Origin: Paragordius varius
Lineage: Eukaryota > Nematomorpha
Length of the DNA: 64,000 nucleotides
Assembly: GCA_964247055.1 (NCBI GenBank)
Contig: OZ176054.1
Coordinates: 1,612,001-1,676,000 of the forward strand
Direction: 5' to 3'
Translations under genes and position numbers: made by a program
In this document: positions 47,501 to 58,962 of the stretch, piece after piece
How positions within the stretch are numbered: position 1 is the stretch's first letter
Layout: each line of letters starts with the position of its first letter
Notes under the pieces: model-generated
What the model saw: only the letters and a program-made list of their open reading frames with translations
The model's database searches: none
What the model was told of the DNA's origin: nothing

Positions 47501-49335
47501 CTATGAAGGAAATGTAACTTGATTAGATTCTGATGGGAGGCATATTGTTTCAAAGTCAAGCTAGAAGATTTTATTACAACAAAGACAAATGTAAAAAGGG
47601 GGGTTACACCTTTATCAGAGAATTTCACCAATGACTATTGTTAAATCATTACCATGGGTTTTAGGAAAAAGTGTTAAAATAAATATTTATCAGCAGAGGT
47701 TAATTTATCACGAAGAGATTGGAACACAGTACAATTAAACTGGCTCGATAGGCGCTTTATAATGTATGAATAGGCCAACCCGTTTCCCGAAAAAAATGAT
47801 TTAAACTTACAATTTAAGACTTGGTTTTGAAAAAAAACATTATTTTACATGGGATTGTTGACGGCATTAAAAATGTAAAACACGTTTTACTACTACGACG
47901 ACAAATAGGTATTAGATCAATTATGTTATCTTTGTCAAAATTGCTAACTGAGTTATTATTCCCTGCATATTTTATTGATGGTTAATATACTATCTCCGGC
48001 CCAATCCATTGCGTAAAAAGTATAAACTCTACATTTGTTTTCCAGATTAGTTAAAATAAAGATGCTATAGATTTCACGAACCCAAATGTGGATTTATTTG
48101 TTAAGAGTTTCTTAAGTTTCCGCTCCTCTTTCATGACTAAAAAAATAAAAAATACTTGAATTGTGTTTGGTAGTAGAGTTCATCCAAAAATGGCACATGT
48201 ATTCGTAAAAAAATAAATTGTATTAATCAAATACCTGCCTGTCTTTTTACACTGTATAATAATTGAATATGATTAATCCTAAATATATGAAAAAGAGCAA
48301 AATTATTGCTACATACAAATGAGATGTGATTTACTCTAATTATTTATAATATGATATATATCCATTATTACATTCACAGAATATTAATTTATGGTTGGCC
48401 ACAATATTTTGAAACGTATAATAGCAAAACAAAAATATTTGTTGAACTTAACTGTTGCGTTTTAACAAAAACTTAATATTAATAATCAAAACAATATGGA
48501 TTTAAAATGATGTATTTGAATTGTGTGCCTCTGATGGTTAATTTTTGATTTAGATTTTATCCCGTTTTGTCAAAGCTCACGGACAAAATCATCTCTTAGA
48601 ATTATATTTGAATGATTAAACATTCAACCACAACCATAACCATATATTATTTATTAAGAATTAGTGGAAATGAAAAAAAAATGGATAATACTATCTGATC
48701 ACTCATCTATCATTAGGTTTTAACCAAAGGGAGGGAAATCATTTAATTGAATTGATTAAAAAATAAAAATCATAAGTCTAAAATCAAAACCAACACTTTT
48801 AAGGAATAGGGATTTACCATAAAAATGTTAGTGGAGATAATCCTACAGATTATTAATAAAATGTTACGTTTGTGAAATTGTATGGTATATTAAATCCAAG
48901 TAAATATATATTCTTACTATTATACTTTGTTTTCTAAATTTCAATACATGTTTTTTAATTTTTTACTTAAACCAATATTTTCAATACATATATTATTAAT
49001 TGGATTAGCAGATTAAGAATTCTTCCTACTATTAGCAAAAGTTGATTGTCCAAATCTATAAAGCAATGAAGTTTGATGGTTTTAAAACTATCTAATCAAT
49101 GAATCCAATATTTTTTAGAAAAGGCCGGGATCCATTTTTTTAAGTTATTGGTATATGACATTTATTATAATTATTTAAAGATAGTGTGATAATAATTGTT
49201 AATTAAAACATAATTAATGTATTAACATGCTTAAAAATTATAATTATTAATATATGTATGCTAGAAAAATGTAATACCGATTGCGGTAAAGTTATCACTT
49301 TCAATTATTTTTTTATTTTTTTGTTGGTAAATTTT
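44544..49335. other. Intergenic, no gene seen
   Basis: About 4.8 kb of AT-rich DNA between the bHLH gene (plus) and the GPCR gene 3' end (minus), which converge here. The only structured sequence is a worn foldback arm at 46160-46240. A slightly GC-richer stretch at 47420-47800 has no readable protein. Confidence 0.5.
46160..46240. mobile_element. Single worn foldback arm
   Basis: Three diverged units of about 21 bases, starting AGGGTGAATTGAATTGTTCG and followed by AAGGTGGTTTGAAATGTTTA, matching the right arm of the 38017-38388 element. The partner arm and ends are missing. Confidence 0.5.
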
Positions 49336-52300
49336 TTATGTTTTTCTTCTATTTATTGAGCTTTTAACACTGTTTAAGCCATTGATGAAAGGCTTGAGTT
49401 TGGACCAAATTACATTGAGCATTTCCTTGAAACTAGATCTGAATTGTTCGCTCATAGTACAATAAACTATGAAGTTAATAGAGCTATTTATAAGTGCCAT
49501 AGTGTCCATTAAATCACCTAAAGGACTGTAAACCATGTTAAAAAAGGGTTGTCCCAACAAATCCTTGATACACAGTAAGGCAAGGAGCCCACTAGGAAAT
49601 TCAGTTACCAGGAAACACAATAAAACAGTGAGCAAAAGTTGGGATGTTTTATCGCCTCGGTATCTACGCCTCGGGACTCTCCGCGAAAGATTAAGGTTAA
49701 GATTTTGTATGGCAACATTTGGGTTATTAGTTAAAGGAACAGCTCCTTCTTCGTTTCTTGATGCGAGTGAACCTGTGATACCTTTGTCGTGATGGCTATT
49801 GATTGCGTTTGTGTTTTGTAAAAGTAAAGTGCTTACTTTATTACGGGCTCGCTGATAAATTGAACGGTCAATCCTAACAGGGGGTATCGAAGGATGATCA
49901 TAAGAGACTGTTTTGATCATATTTGGAATATTTGACTGTTGATTTATAAAAATTGTTTTAGCAGCTGTTTTGCTGCCAATATCAATATTTTGTAGTTCTT
50001 CATGTTTTTCCCCATCTTCAACCTCATTGGGTGAAGAAGAAAGAAGTTGGGCTGTATTTAATACAAGAGATGATTTTCGTTTATAGTTGTGTGCCTTGTC
50101 TGCTATTGCTTTTGAGGAAGAGTATCTTACCTTTGGATAACCTGCTAATACAAAAGAAGTATGGTGATTTTTAGCCGTAGACATTCGTCTTTCATTTTTA
50201 TGGTTTGGACTTTTGACTAGAAATATCCGTTTGAACCAATTGTTGCCACCATTTAAATTGGTTGAAATAATTTTATTGTTCGGTTCAGCTAGGGAGGATG
50301 ATCGTTTTATCCATCCATTTATGACTACCTTATTATCCAGAGCGTTACTATAATCATTGTTCAAAAACATGAGTGAATTTTTATCACGTGAAACCTCCTC
50401 ATTAGATTTATTAAATTGTTCTTCTGCTATTTCTTTGGTATCATCATCAATGTCATCTGCCTCGGGTATGATTTGATAATAGCTCGAAGGATCCGGTGGT
50501 ATATATTTGGCTTGTTTAAAATTGGTGTATGGTACATACTCGTTCACGATATCATTACCACTGTCCCTGTACAAATTTTGGAAACCTTTGAATAGGGATG
50601 TCGCCTTATTCTTATTCCTAAGGCTGATAGATGATTTTTTATGTCCAATCTTGTATGTTCCATGATTACCCCTCCCCCAATCACCAAATATCTGCAGGGG
50701 GAACTTATAATGTGTCCTTTCACCATATTTTTTACGTTTCCTTTGTGCAGGACAATTCTCTTCTATCGTCGTTAACAATTCGGCTTCGTCAATTGTGTTT
50801 AGGGTTTCTCGCCCACTGTAAAAGGTGGCGGCTGTACTTCTCTTTTTATCCAAGCTATTTGTTGGACCTAACATCATTAGAGAAGAAGAATTCGGTGGAC
50901 CCATTTGTGGTCTGCTTGTGCCAATGTTAGCTCCTCCAATTTTTAATTTTTGATGGCGATAATTTGCACGGCAAATCACGTAGATGAGAAAGGCTGACAT
51001 AATGGTTAACATTAGACATGGTAGGAGTTTACCAATTACACTAATCATATATAATACAAAATAAATGTAAGGTAAAAATTTTTTGGCATGTATTATATAG
51101 TTTTAAATTTTGCAAAACTTAAAACTTTTTATTTTTAGCTCATCGAATTTTCGATCTTCAACACTGTCTCATTTAACCTTTTTCATTTGACAAGAATTAT
51201 TATTCAACATCAGTTGTAAAAGCATATCACATCCTTCCACCCCAATGTATGTTCTTAGGAAAATATGCTCTTACATTTTTAAAAAATACTTATATGCCGT
51301 TGATAAAATAATTTCTTCCAACTTATTATAAAATTTGTTTTCCTCTAATAATTGAGAAATCATTTTATGTAGGTTTGATTAATCTGACATTTAAAGCTAA
51401 TCTGTAATTTTAACCGAAATTGAACGCAAAAGTAATAAGCTTAATTAAAATTGAACTATAATAAAAACCGTAAAATACATGCTAATTCGATAATATACAA
51501 TTTGAGTAAGTACACATTGCAAATTTTTGATTAAATATTGTCCAGATAGTATATACACCACACGCATTAATATTGGCTACAATAGTAAAGAGTGAGGAAA
51601 TAAACTTTAAGCCAATAACATTACCCTTTTCTGAATATGCTATCCGGCACTAATAAATGCGAAAAAAATAGCAATGCAAACTTATTCAAAATGTATTTTG
51701 CCAAAATGACATTAACACTACGATTCAAATTGGGGTATCTAAATACCCCAGACTAAATTTAAATTAAAATTTTTAAAAAACTACTGAAGGAAACGGTCCC
51801 AATTTAAATTTATGCTTCTATCCTGATAAATATTAGATGAATATGCCAAAATATATTGATTAAATTTTGTTTTGAAAAAAAAGTTCCAACTCAAACTACT
51901 TCAACGCCATTTATATTTTGCAAAAATTTTGCAAAATATCGTTTTCATTTAATTTTAAGGGTAAACTAAAGCTTATTTTTTATATAAATTACATCAAACA
52001 TTGATAGAAATAGAAATAGCGGTATATTTTGTATTATTTTTAATTTTACAATTTGACATATGTCACGTTGACTAAATTTTTACCTTTCAGTTTTAGTTCA
52101 AAATAAGTAATTTCAAGTATTTTTGAATAAAATTTTTTATATATTTCTGTTTATTAATGTTATATAAGTGCAAAATTTTGCCATGGTTTTGATTGCTTCC
52201 ATACTTTTTAAAGTATTTGATTTTAAACAGGCCTGGGGTATCCAACTACCCCAATTTGAATCGAAGGACTAAAATGAGTGTGTTGCATCCAAGTGTTAAC

Positions 52301-55300
52301 CGTAAAGAAAAAGAATGCGCAAATATTTCATACATATGTACACTCTTTACTGTAAATGCTATCCGACATTAATTAGTGCGAAAAATTAGCATTGTATTTT
52401 TAATTACAATGCTGTAAAAAATATATTTTGATATACCTGTACATGATGAAATTCATTTGGTGGAGATTTGCATGTTTTGCATTTGTAGAAGTGATATATA
52501 AAATAGAAGGTTTAGGAATCATTCGTAATTCCCTAAGCATGGTTGTTGTTTGTATGGGAAAACTACTATTAGTTTCATTATTGTATATGATTTTAGTTTC
52601 TACCTGATCCTTAATTAAACTATGGACAGTGCTTGTTCTTCCTACTGTTTGCGTGTCAAGTCCCGTTAAATCAAATACTGATCGAGAATTTTTCATTTTA
52701 ATTGAAGCATTTTGATAAAAACTAATATTCTTGTATGCGGTTAACCTACTTGTCCATTGTGTTTTATTTAGATTGAATTTAAAACCGTTGGTAGTATTAT
52801 CATTAGCAAAGGTTTGATAAAATTTGTTGGCATTTTTTAAGAGTGTTTTTGGACCAGGATCGTAGGGTATGATGGTGTAACTCAGGTAATAGGGTAAACA
52901 ACACAAACTCACACAAACGTATATAGTGACTAAGCAAAGTGCAGTTGTACGATTGTCAAAATAACGTTTTCGGAGTGTCGGTTGAGACAAGGACAAACAT
53001 CGAAAGGCGGCCAGAAACACGGTTACCCAAGTTGAAATGGTGTGAGCCAACATGGTTAGATTGAAATGAAAGAGGATGAAATAGGCCCAAGCATGGGAAT
53101 GTAGGTTTCCCTTGACCATGGGTATGTACATGTAGGAAGCAAAAATTAAATAACTCATCATAACAAGTATGTCGGCAACCGCAATACCTAAATATCAATG
53201 ATATAATTGATTTAATTGTGTAATTATATGATCAAATTCTACATATATAATAAATTATATAGTTATTATTTATCTGGAACAGGGCTTCCTTAACTATGGG
53301 TCGCGACCCCATTTGGGGTCGCCTAGCAAAATTATGGAAAATGTTTTTTAACTTGTAAAATTATTGTTATAAAGAAAAATAACAATAATCGTAGATAAAT
53401 ATATTCTGAAAAAGTATTTATATTAGATCCGATCATTATAATCTATATATTTATAAAAATGGAAAATGCTGGCTTTGTGATCTGTTTCCGGAAAACCGGT
53501 AGACCCATTCAAATCCCAAATGTCAAATAAATATTATCATTAATGAATGCCCCGACAATAGCCCTTTTTTTGAATTAGGCTCCCAGTTCGGGCCCACCCC
53601 GTGTAAAAACGGTTTTTTTTGAAAACAGAAGTCCAGAAAAATCTTGTCTTTGAGACAATTTTACGGTAAACGTGTTGTACCTTTCGATTTTAAATGTGAT
53701 TATTTTACTTTTTTTCGATTACGCCGAACCTAGTCGGCTCTTTTTTAATTTAGGCTCTCTCTTTACCCGTTTCCCCGTAAAATCTCATTTTTTTAAAAAA
53801 AAACTAAATAATTTTTTCCCCAGGGTATGAGACCGTTAAAATTCACTGAGGATTCGAGTTATTTTCTGTTAAAAGGCAAAATTTTAGTCTAGCGTTTTTT
53901 TAATAATGGTCGTTAGGTAAATAGATAGCCGCTAAAACTGCGCCACTATATAAAAATTGCGTTGTTTTGGAGCCAATTTACAGAAATTTATGAAGCCATA
54001 TGAGCTTATTAAAAGCTCGAAATATTACCCGTAACTAGGTAAAAATTAAGGTCGGTTTTTTATTAGCCGTTATACCATTTTTCATGCAAAAACATCATTT
54101 TTTCAAGCAAACGCACCATTTTTTCAAGCAAAGGCAACAATTTTTCAAGCAAAGGCAACAATTTTTCAAGCAAATGCAACATTTTTTCAAGCAAAGACAA
54201 CATTTTTTCAAGCAAACGCAACATTTTTTCAACCAAACGCAACATTTTTTCAACCAAATACAACATTTTTTCATCCAAACGCAACATTTTTTCAACCAAA
54301 GACAACATTTTTTCAAGCAAAAACAACACTTTTTTTAATATTACAAAGAATTATTATTTATTGTTAATTATAAATTATTTATTAAATTTTAAGTAAATGT
54401 AATTTATTTTTAGCGTTGAATTATGATTTTTATCGTTTTATCATCAATATTGGATGGTAAAATTGATTTTCAAACATTTTGAATTTGCCCATAAATTGCC
54501 TTATTTATTTATATTAATTATATTTATCTTTTACAATTTTGGTTTCGCCTAATCAAATTATTTATTTTGCACTTCAACAGTGTCCTTGAACACTTCAAGT
54601 TGGTCCTTGAACATTTCCAGTTGGTCCTTGAACTCTTTAAATGGTCCTTAAAATATATAATTTTTGTTTTACCCTAATTTTTGCAAATGAAAATTTTTTA
54701 ATAACCCAGAAAACTCATATATTTTTTTCGTGTTATAAATATCTAAAATTATTTTAAGAAATTAATATACGGTTTGTCAAAGATTAAAAGATGATATCGA
54801 TTTAAAATTAATGTTAAATAATAGAAAATAGGTTAAAAACAATAAATTAGATAAATTATTTTCGATTTAATTAATAAAAGTTAAAAACAAAAAAGTCAAA
54901 GGACCAACTTGAAGTGAAGGACAACTTTAAACTTTTAAAGACACTGTTGAAGTGCAAATTAAATAATTTGATTAGGCGAAACCAAAATTGTAAAAGAAAA
55001 ATATAATTAATATAAATAAATAAGGCAATTTATGGGCAAATTCAAAATGTTTGAAAATCAATTTTACCATCAAATATTGATGATAAAACGATAAAAATCA
55101 TAATTCAACGCTAAAAATAAATTACATTTACTTAAAATTTAATAAATAATTTATAGTTAACAATAAATAATAATTCTTTGTAATATTAAAAAAAGTGTTG
55201 TTTTTACTTGAAAAAATGTTGTCTTTGGTTGAAAAAATGTTGCGTTTGGATGAAAAAATGTTGTATTTGGTTGAAAAAATGTTGCGTTTGCTTGAAAAAA

Positions 55301-57841
55301 TGTTGCGTTTGCTTGAAAAAATGTTGTCTTTGCTTGAAAAAATGTTGCATTTGCTTGAAAAATTGTTGCCTTTGCTTGAAAAAATGTTGCGTTTGCTTGA
55401 AAAAATGGTGCGTTTGCTTGAAAAAATGATGTTTTTGCATGAAAAATGGTATAATTTGGGGCCTTTATGCCATAAAACGCCATCATATACCGATTATTTA
55501 GTGTTGAGGAATTTTTTCGAATAAGACGATGGTATCAAAGATGATTCCAAATATTTGCCCTATAAAGGCAAAGAATTTAACTCAGCGCTTTTTCCATATA
55601 GGTCTATGGGTATGGGTCTACCAGCTTAAAACGGAGACGCCATACAAAATAGGCGTAATTTTGAAGCTAATTCTCAAAAAACCTATGAAGGAATACGAGT
55701 TCAGTTAAACACATTTCTGAGGAATTCGTAAATATCATTCTTTCCTTTCCACAAATGATTTACTTTTTATATCCCTTGATCCCAGCTGTATGAACGAAAT
55801 TTCAAATTAAAACTTTTAACCATGATTTCGTAAAACGAAAATTTTAAAATAAATCCAAATAGTTGAATATTACCTTCAATAAGGGACATATTAAATATGG
55901 TCATTTCGAGTGAACAATATTTTAGCCTTTGCAAAAATCCGTAAAAGAATAATTTAAGACATTCTTTTTAATGTTTATTATTATTTTTATCTCCAACAAC
56001 TCTATTTATTGCAAATTACTAGGAATATTTATCGGTGAAACTACGCCATATCGAGTGTGACAGGGCCTGCTGTATCTTGTATAATAATTTACTATGAATC
56101 AGAAAATGTTATAGAAATTTATAAAAAATGGAGATTTATTTTTGTCAATCTCTCAAAACCGAAATAATCCTGATAAATATTATCAACAAAATTTCTGTTA
56201 TTTCGAAGAAACTATTATTTTTCTTTTATATTTGTTGGGGTCGTTAAGAAATTCGCAATCATAAATGGGGTAACAAAAGTTTAAGAAGCCCTGATCTGGT
56301 AAATCTAAAAAGGCCAGTTATTGACAATATAAGAGCTTAACGTCTCCGAACAATATAAATTTTTTGTCAATCATTCATGAACAAAGATTATTTTTAAAAA
56401 CATAATTTGTTTAAAGACGAGAATATCTTAGTAGCAAAATTCTAGGTATTGGACAATAAATATAAATTATTATATATTATTTATGCTTAATATTAATTTA
56501 TGTAGCGTGCATCTCACAAGATTATTTGACAAAATATTATCAAAAATTGGTCCTTTTAGACATTTTGATAAGAATGTGAATAACTGTTTCTTTTACAAAA
56601 TTTGAGAGTAAATGTTAATAACCTTTGTTTTTTGTAACACAATAATAACTAATGAATTTTAGGGAAGAGACACAATTGCATTTATAATATTGATAATATG
56701 ACAGAAATATATATCCTCAATTAGTGGTATAAGGCAGCTATAACATATTTAATTTAATTCAATTATTATCGCTCAGTTAAAAATCTTGTATGCTGTTGGG
56801 ATCTTATTGGTTCTCAGGATATATATCATAAAATGGCACATTTTTTGAGCTATAATTTATACTTTATATAAATTCTGCAACTTCTAGGATTGTAAATAAA
56901 TATTTTAACATAACAATATCATTTATTAGTATTTTTTTAACAAATTGATTTTTTTATTCTTATTCAGAAACTTTTCCAATTGATCAAAATATGATTGATA
57001 TTTTTATGGATTACTGCTAACTAGCATTTACTAACAATTTTTCATTATACCAAAAAAACATTTATATCAACTTATTGCGAATTTATAAAAATTGATTTTG
57101 ATAAAATAATAATTGTGATACTACGTAATTATCCTATATATAAATTGAAAAAAGTGATTTATCTATAACTTATATTTGTAATACTCTTAATACACTATCA
57201 AAACTAAAATATCAAACAATATCTCAATCAGGTCGCATGGGAATATGAATTGTTATAAATCTGATGACAAAGTTTTGTATTGGTGTTTTAAATGAATTAA
57301 AATTTAAAATTTTCTTATGTTGATATAAAACATTAGTGAAAACATCGATATTTCAAACTTTAATATAGTTTTTTTTAAAGATCATATATGAATGAGTGTA
57401 AAGCGTAAATTGAGTCTCAAAATTCTTACGATTTTTACATTTTTGGCTGAAATAAATCAAGACCAGTTAGCTAGACGAGAAGATACCGCTGTAATCGAAA
57501 AAAAACGGTCATAATATATTTTCATAAAAAATTGTGTCTAAACGCATGATTATGTGCTAAATAGACCTTGCGGGGGGGGACTCAGTTTTCTGATTCTAAC
57601 TAAATTTCGAAATTTGGCAATCCATTTTTTAAGAGTAAAAAAGAAAATTAAATTATTTGTCTTTCGTAAAATTATTTGTAGCCAAGAAGTTTCCAATTAA
57701 AAATGATGCACACTGTGTTAATTGCCAACAAAATAATGCAAATTGACCTAATGATCGATAAAATAACTGAAAAACTAACGAGTTGTAAAGAAAAGTGAAG
57801 AGGACAATGATTTTTTTGAATGAAGACAATACCAATCATTG

Positions 57842-57886
<45 letters not shown>

Positions 57887-58962
57887 GCGAAGATATCCGA
57901 CCCGAAGACGAAATATTAATTAATAAAAGCACCAATTATTGCACAAAAAATATTGCAACTGTGTTCCAGCTCTTTCTATTTTTACCTCAAACCTAATTGA
58001 TAATATGGAGCATAGCAATTAACCTAGCAGAATAGAAAAGGTGATAACTCTAAAAAACCTTGAATTCTCAGATGATTCGACTTCAAATCGAGAAAATGAC
58101 TTCATATTAGGTGTTTATAAAACGGTTATGATAATTGTTTGACAAAAAATCCATTTCAACAAGGAAAATTTTGCGAAATACGTACCGCGTAAGGAAATAG
58201 TTAATTAATTAACATAGTCCATACGTACGATTCAAAATGTAGGTTTTTATAAGCTTCATCACAACCTCAAATTATTGCCGAATATTATACCTGTTAATTT
58301 TTTTATACAAATTTAAATTTTATTTAATAGGTAGGAAAAAACCATTTTACTCTTGATAAAATAAAAAATTAAGCGTATATATATAATTGTAATATACCAA
58401 TCAGTATGATGTTTGTTGGGTTCAACATTTTACGGTTTGATAGAACTGCGACATTAAGCATATTGGTGACAAGTCCAAAGATACATATAAGTAAACTCAA
58501 ATAGCCATGTATGTTTCCATAGATATTATTGAATGCCCGTAATTTTTGGTAAACATTTTGATAACGAACAACAGGTTCCCTGGAAATAGGGTGAGGTTTT
58601 GCTTTATAAACTGAATTGACATCATATCTTTTGGAATTATTCGGTAGAAATCGATAGTGTTTTGATTCTTGCCCAAACGGTTGGTTATAGTAAAAATTTT
58701 TAGTGTTGTTAACCATATTTTTACTACTATTAGAAAAGTTGAATTTTTCACCATTATTTTTGGAGACGTTAAGGCTGAAGTTGTTATGAAACTTGGATAA
58801 ATTTTGACGTTGAGCCGTCTTTGAATAGGTTTGTAAGGTGGTTGCTATGACAACGGTAGAAAACAAAAGCCCATAAACAACTACCGTGAAAAGATATGAC
58901 AGATATTTCATTTCAACTATATTATTGTTGTTCTCTCCTGTTTGTGAATAGTTTTTTGACAA
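49336..58962 (-). CDS. Myosuppressin/DMSR-type neuropeptide GPCR, 3 exons
   Basis: Exons 58398-58962, 52437-53187 and 49336-51040 join in phase to 3,021 bases (1006 residues). TM1 is 155-174 (GLVTNMLNVAVL), TM2 about 190-210 (GIAVADILVMMSY), TM3 226-249, TM4 271-292, TM5 440-463, TM6 907-930 (LLCFLVTEFPSGLLALL), TM7 about 946-966 with NSSINFIVYC in the NPxxY position. TEFPSG and ALINSSINF are typical of insect myosuppressin receptors and nematode dmsr genes, which bind FMRFamide-like peptides. The DRY site reads FRC. Oddities are an N-terminus of about 150 residues with its own hydrophobic segment (about 18-40), an extracellular loop 2 of about 145 residues, and an intracellular loop 3 of about 440 residues. 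Intron 1 (5.2 kb) holds nested transposons; intron 2 (1.4 kb) holds a MITE. Confidence 0.88.
51716..52295. mobile_element. piggyBac-like MITE in GPCR intron 2
   Basis: Flanked by TTAA on both sides (51712-51715 and 52296-52299). The left end starts CACTACGATTCAAATTGGGG; the right end, in reverse complement, starts CACTTGGATG and contains CGATTCAAATTGGGG further in, the left end having lost about 25 bases between. TTAA duplication and CACT ends fit the piggyBac superfamily. The interior is AT-rich and non-coding. Confidence 0.7.
53442..56072 (+). mobile_element. Non-autonomous Helitron, copy 3, split by a foldback element
   Basis: Begins TCTATATATTTATAAAAATG after a host A and ends near GGGCCTGCTG at 56072, where CTAG has eroded. 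Its content follows copies 1 and 2 in order, though it lacks parts of the middle and is more diverged, so this insertion is independent and older or less homogenised. The foldback element at 54073-55451 interrupts it. Confidence 0.8.
54073..55451. mobile_element. Large foldback element, 1,379 bases
   Basis: A long, nearly perfect palindrome. The left arm runs from TACCATTTTTCATGC at 54073 to about 54660, the right arm from about 54890 to GCATGAAAAATGGTA at 55451. TA is duplicated on each side (54071-54072, 55452-55453); the undisturbed Helitron copies show a single TA at that site. The outer 260 bases of each arm are about eleven tandem units with a 21-base period, core TTTTTTCAAGCAAACGCAA. 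The middle of each arm is unique; the innermost part has two or three units of another 21-base repeat, core GTCCTTGAACACTTCAAG. Open frames run through the repeats on both strands only because 21 is a multiple of three. Confidence 0.9.
56294..58397. other. Rest of GPCR intron 1, nothing recognised
   Basis: AT-rich intronic sequence between the hAT element and GPCR exon 1, with one (AT)n tract at 57847-57883. No exon or transposon end was seen. Confidence 0.5.
57847..57883. repeat. (AT)n microsatellite
   Basis: AT dinucleotide run of about 37 bases within GPCR intron 1. Confidence 0.92.

Larger units (their letters stand above)
53280..56293. mobile_element. hAT-type element split by a Helitron
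   Basis: Left end CAGGGCTTCCTTAACT and right end AGTTTAAGAAGCCCTG in inverted orientation, flanked by ATCTGGAA (53272-53279) and ATCTGGTA (56294-56301), an 8-base duplication with one mismatch. CAGGG ends plus 8-base duplications define hAT elements. Just inside the left end is GGTCGCGACCCC, common in animal hAT MITEs. Its own sequence is only 53280-53441 and 56073-56293; the Helitron occupies the rest. Confidence 0.82.

Noticed and set aside
47420-47800. Possible Tc1-like transposase fossil
   Set aside because: Slightly GC-richer sequence with faint resemblance (for example a Trp-Leu pair near 47740), but no catalytic block or terminal repeat could be read on either strand.
54080-54320. Regular short repeats that could suggest a CRISPR array
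   Set aside because: Units are contiguous 21-mers without unique spacers, in eukaryotic intronic DNA, mirrored in an inverted arm.
54063-54338. Long open frames on both strands resembling leucine-zipper or Cys/Lys repeat proteins (also 55157-55524)
   Set aside because: They follow from a 21-base tandem repeat, whose period is a multiple of three; the same sequence is open in several frames at once and lies in a foldback transposon arm.
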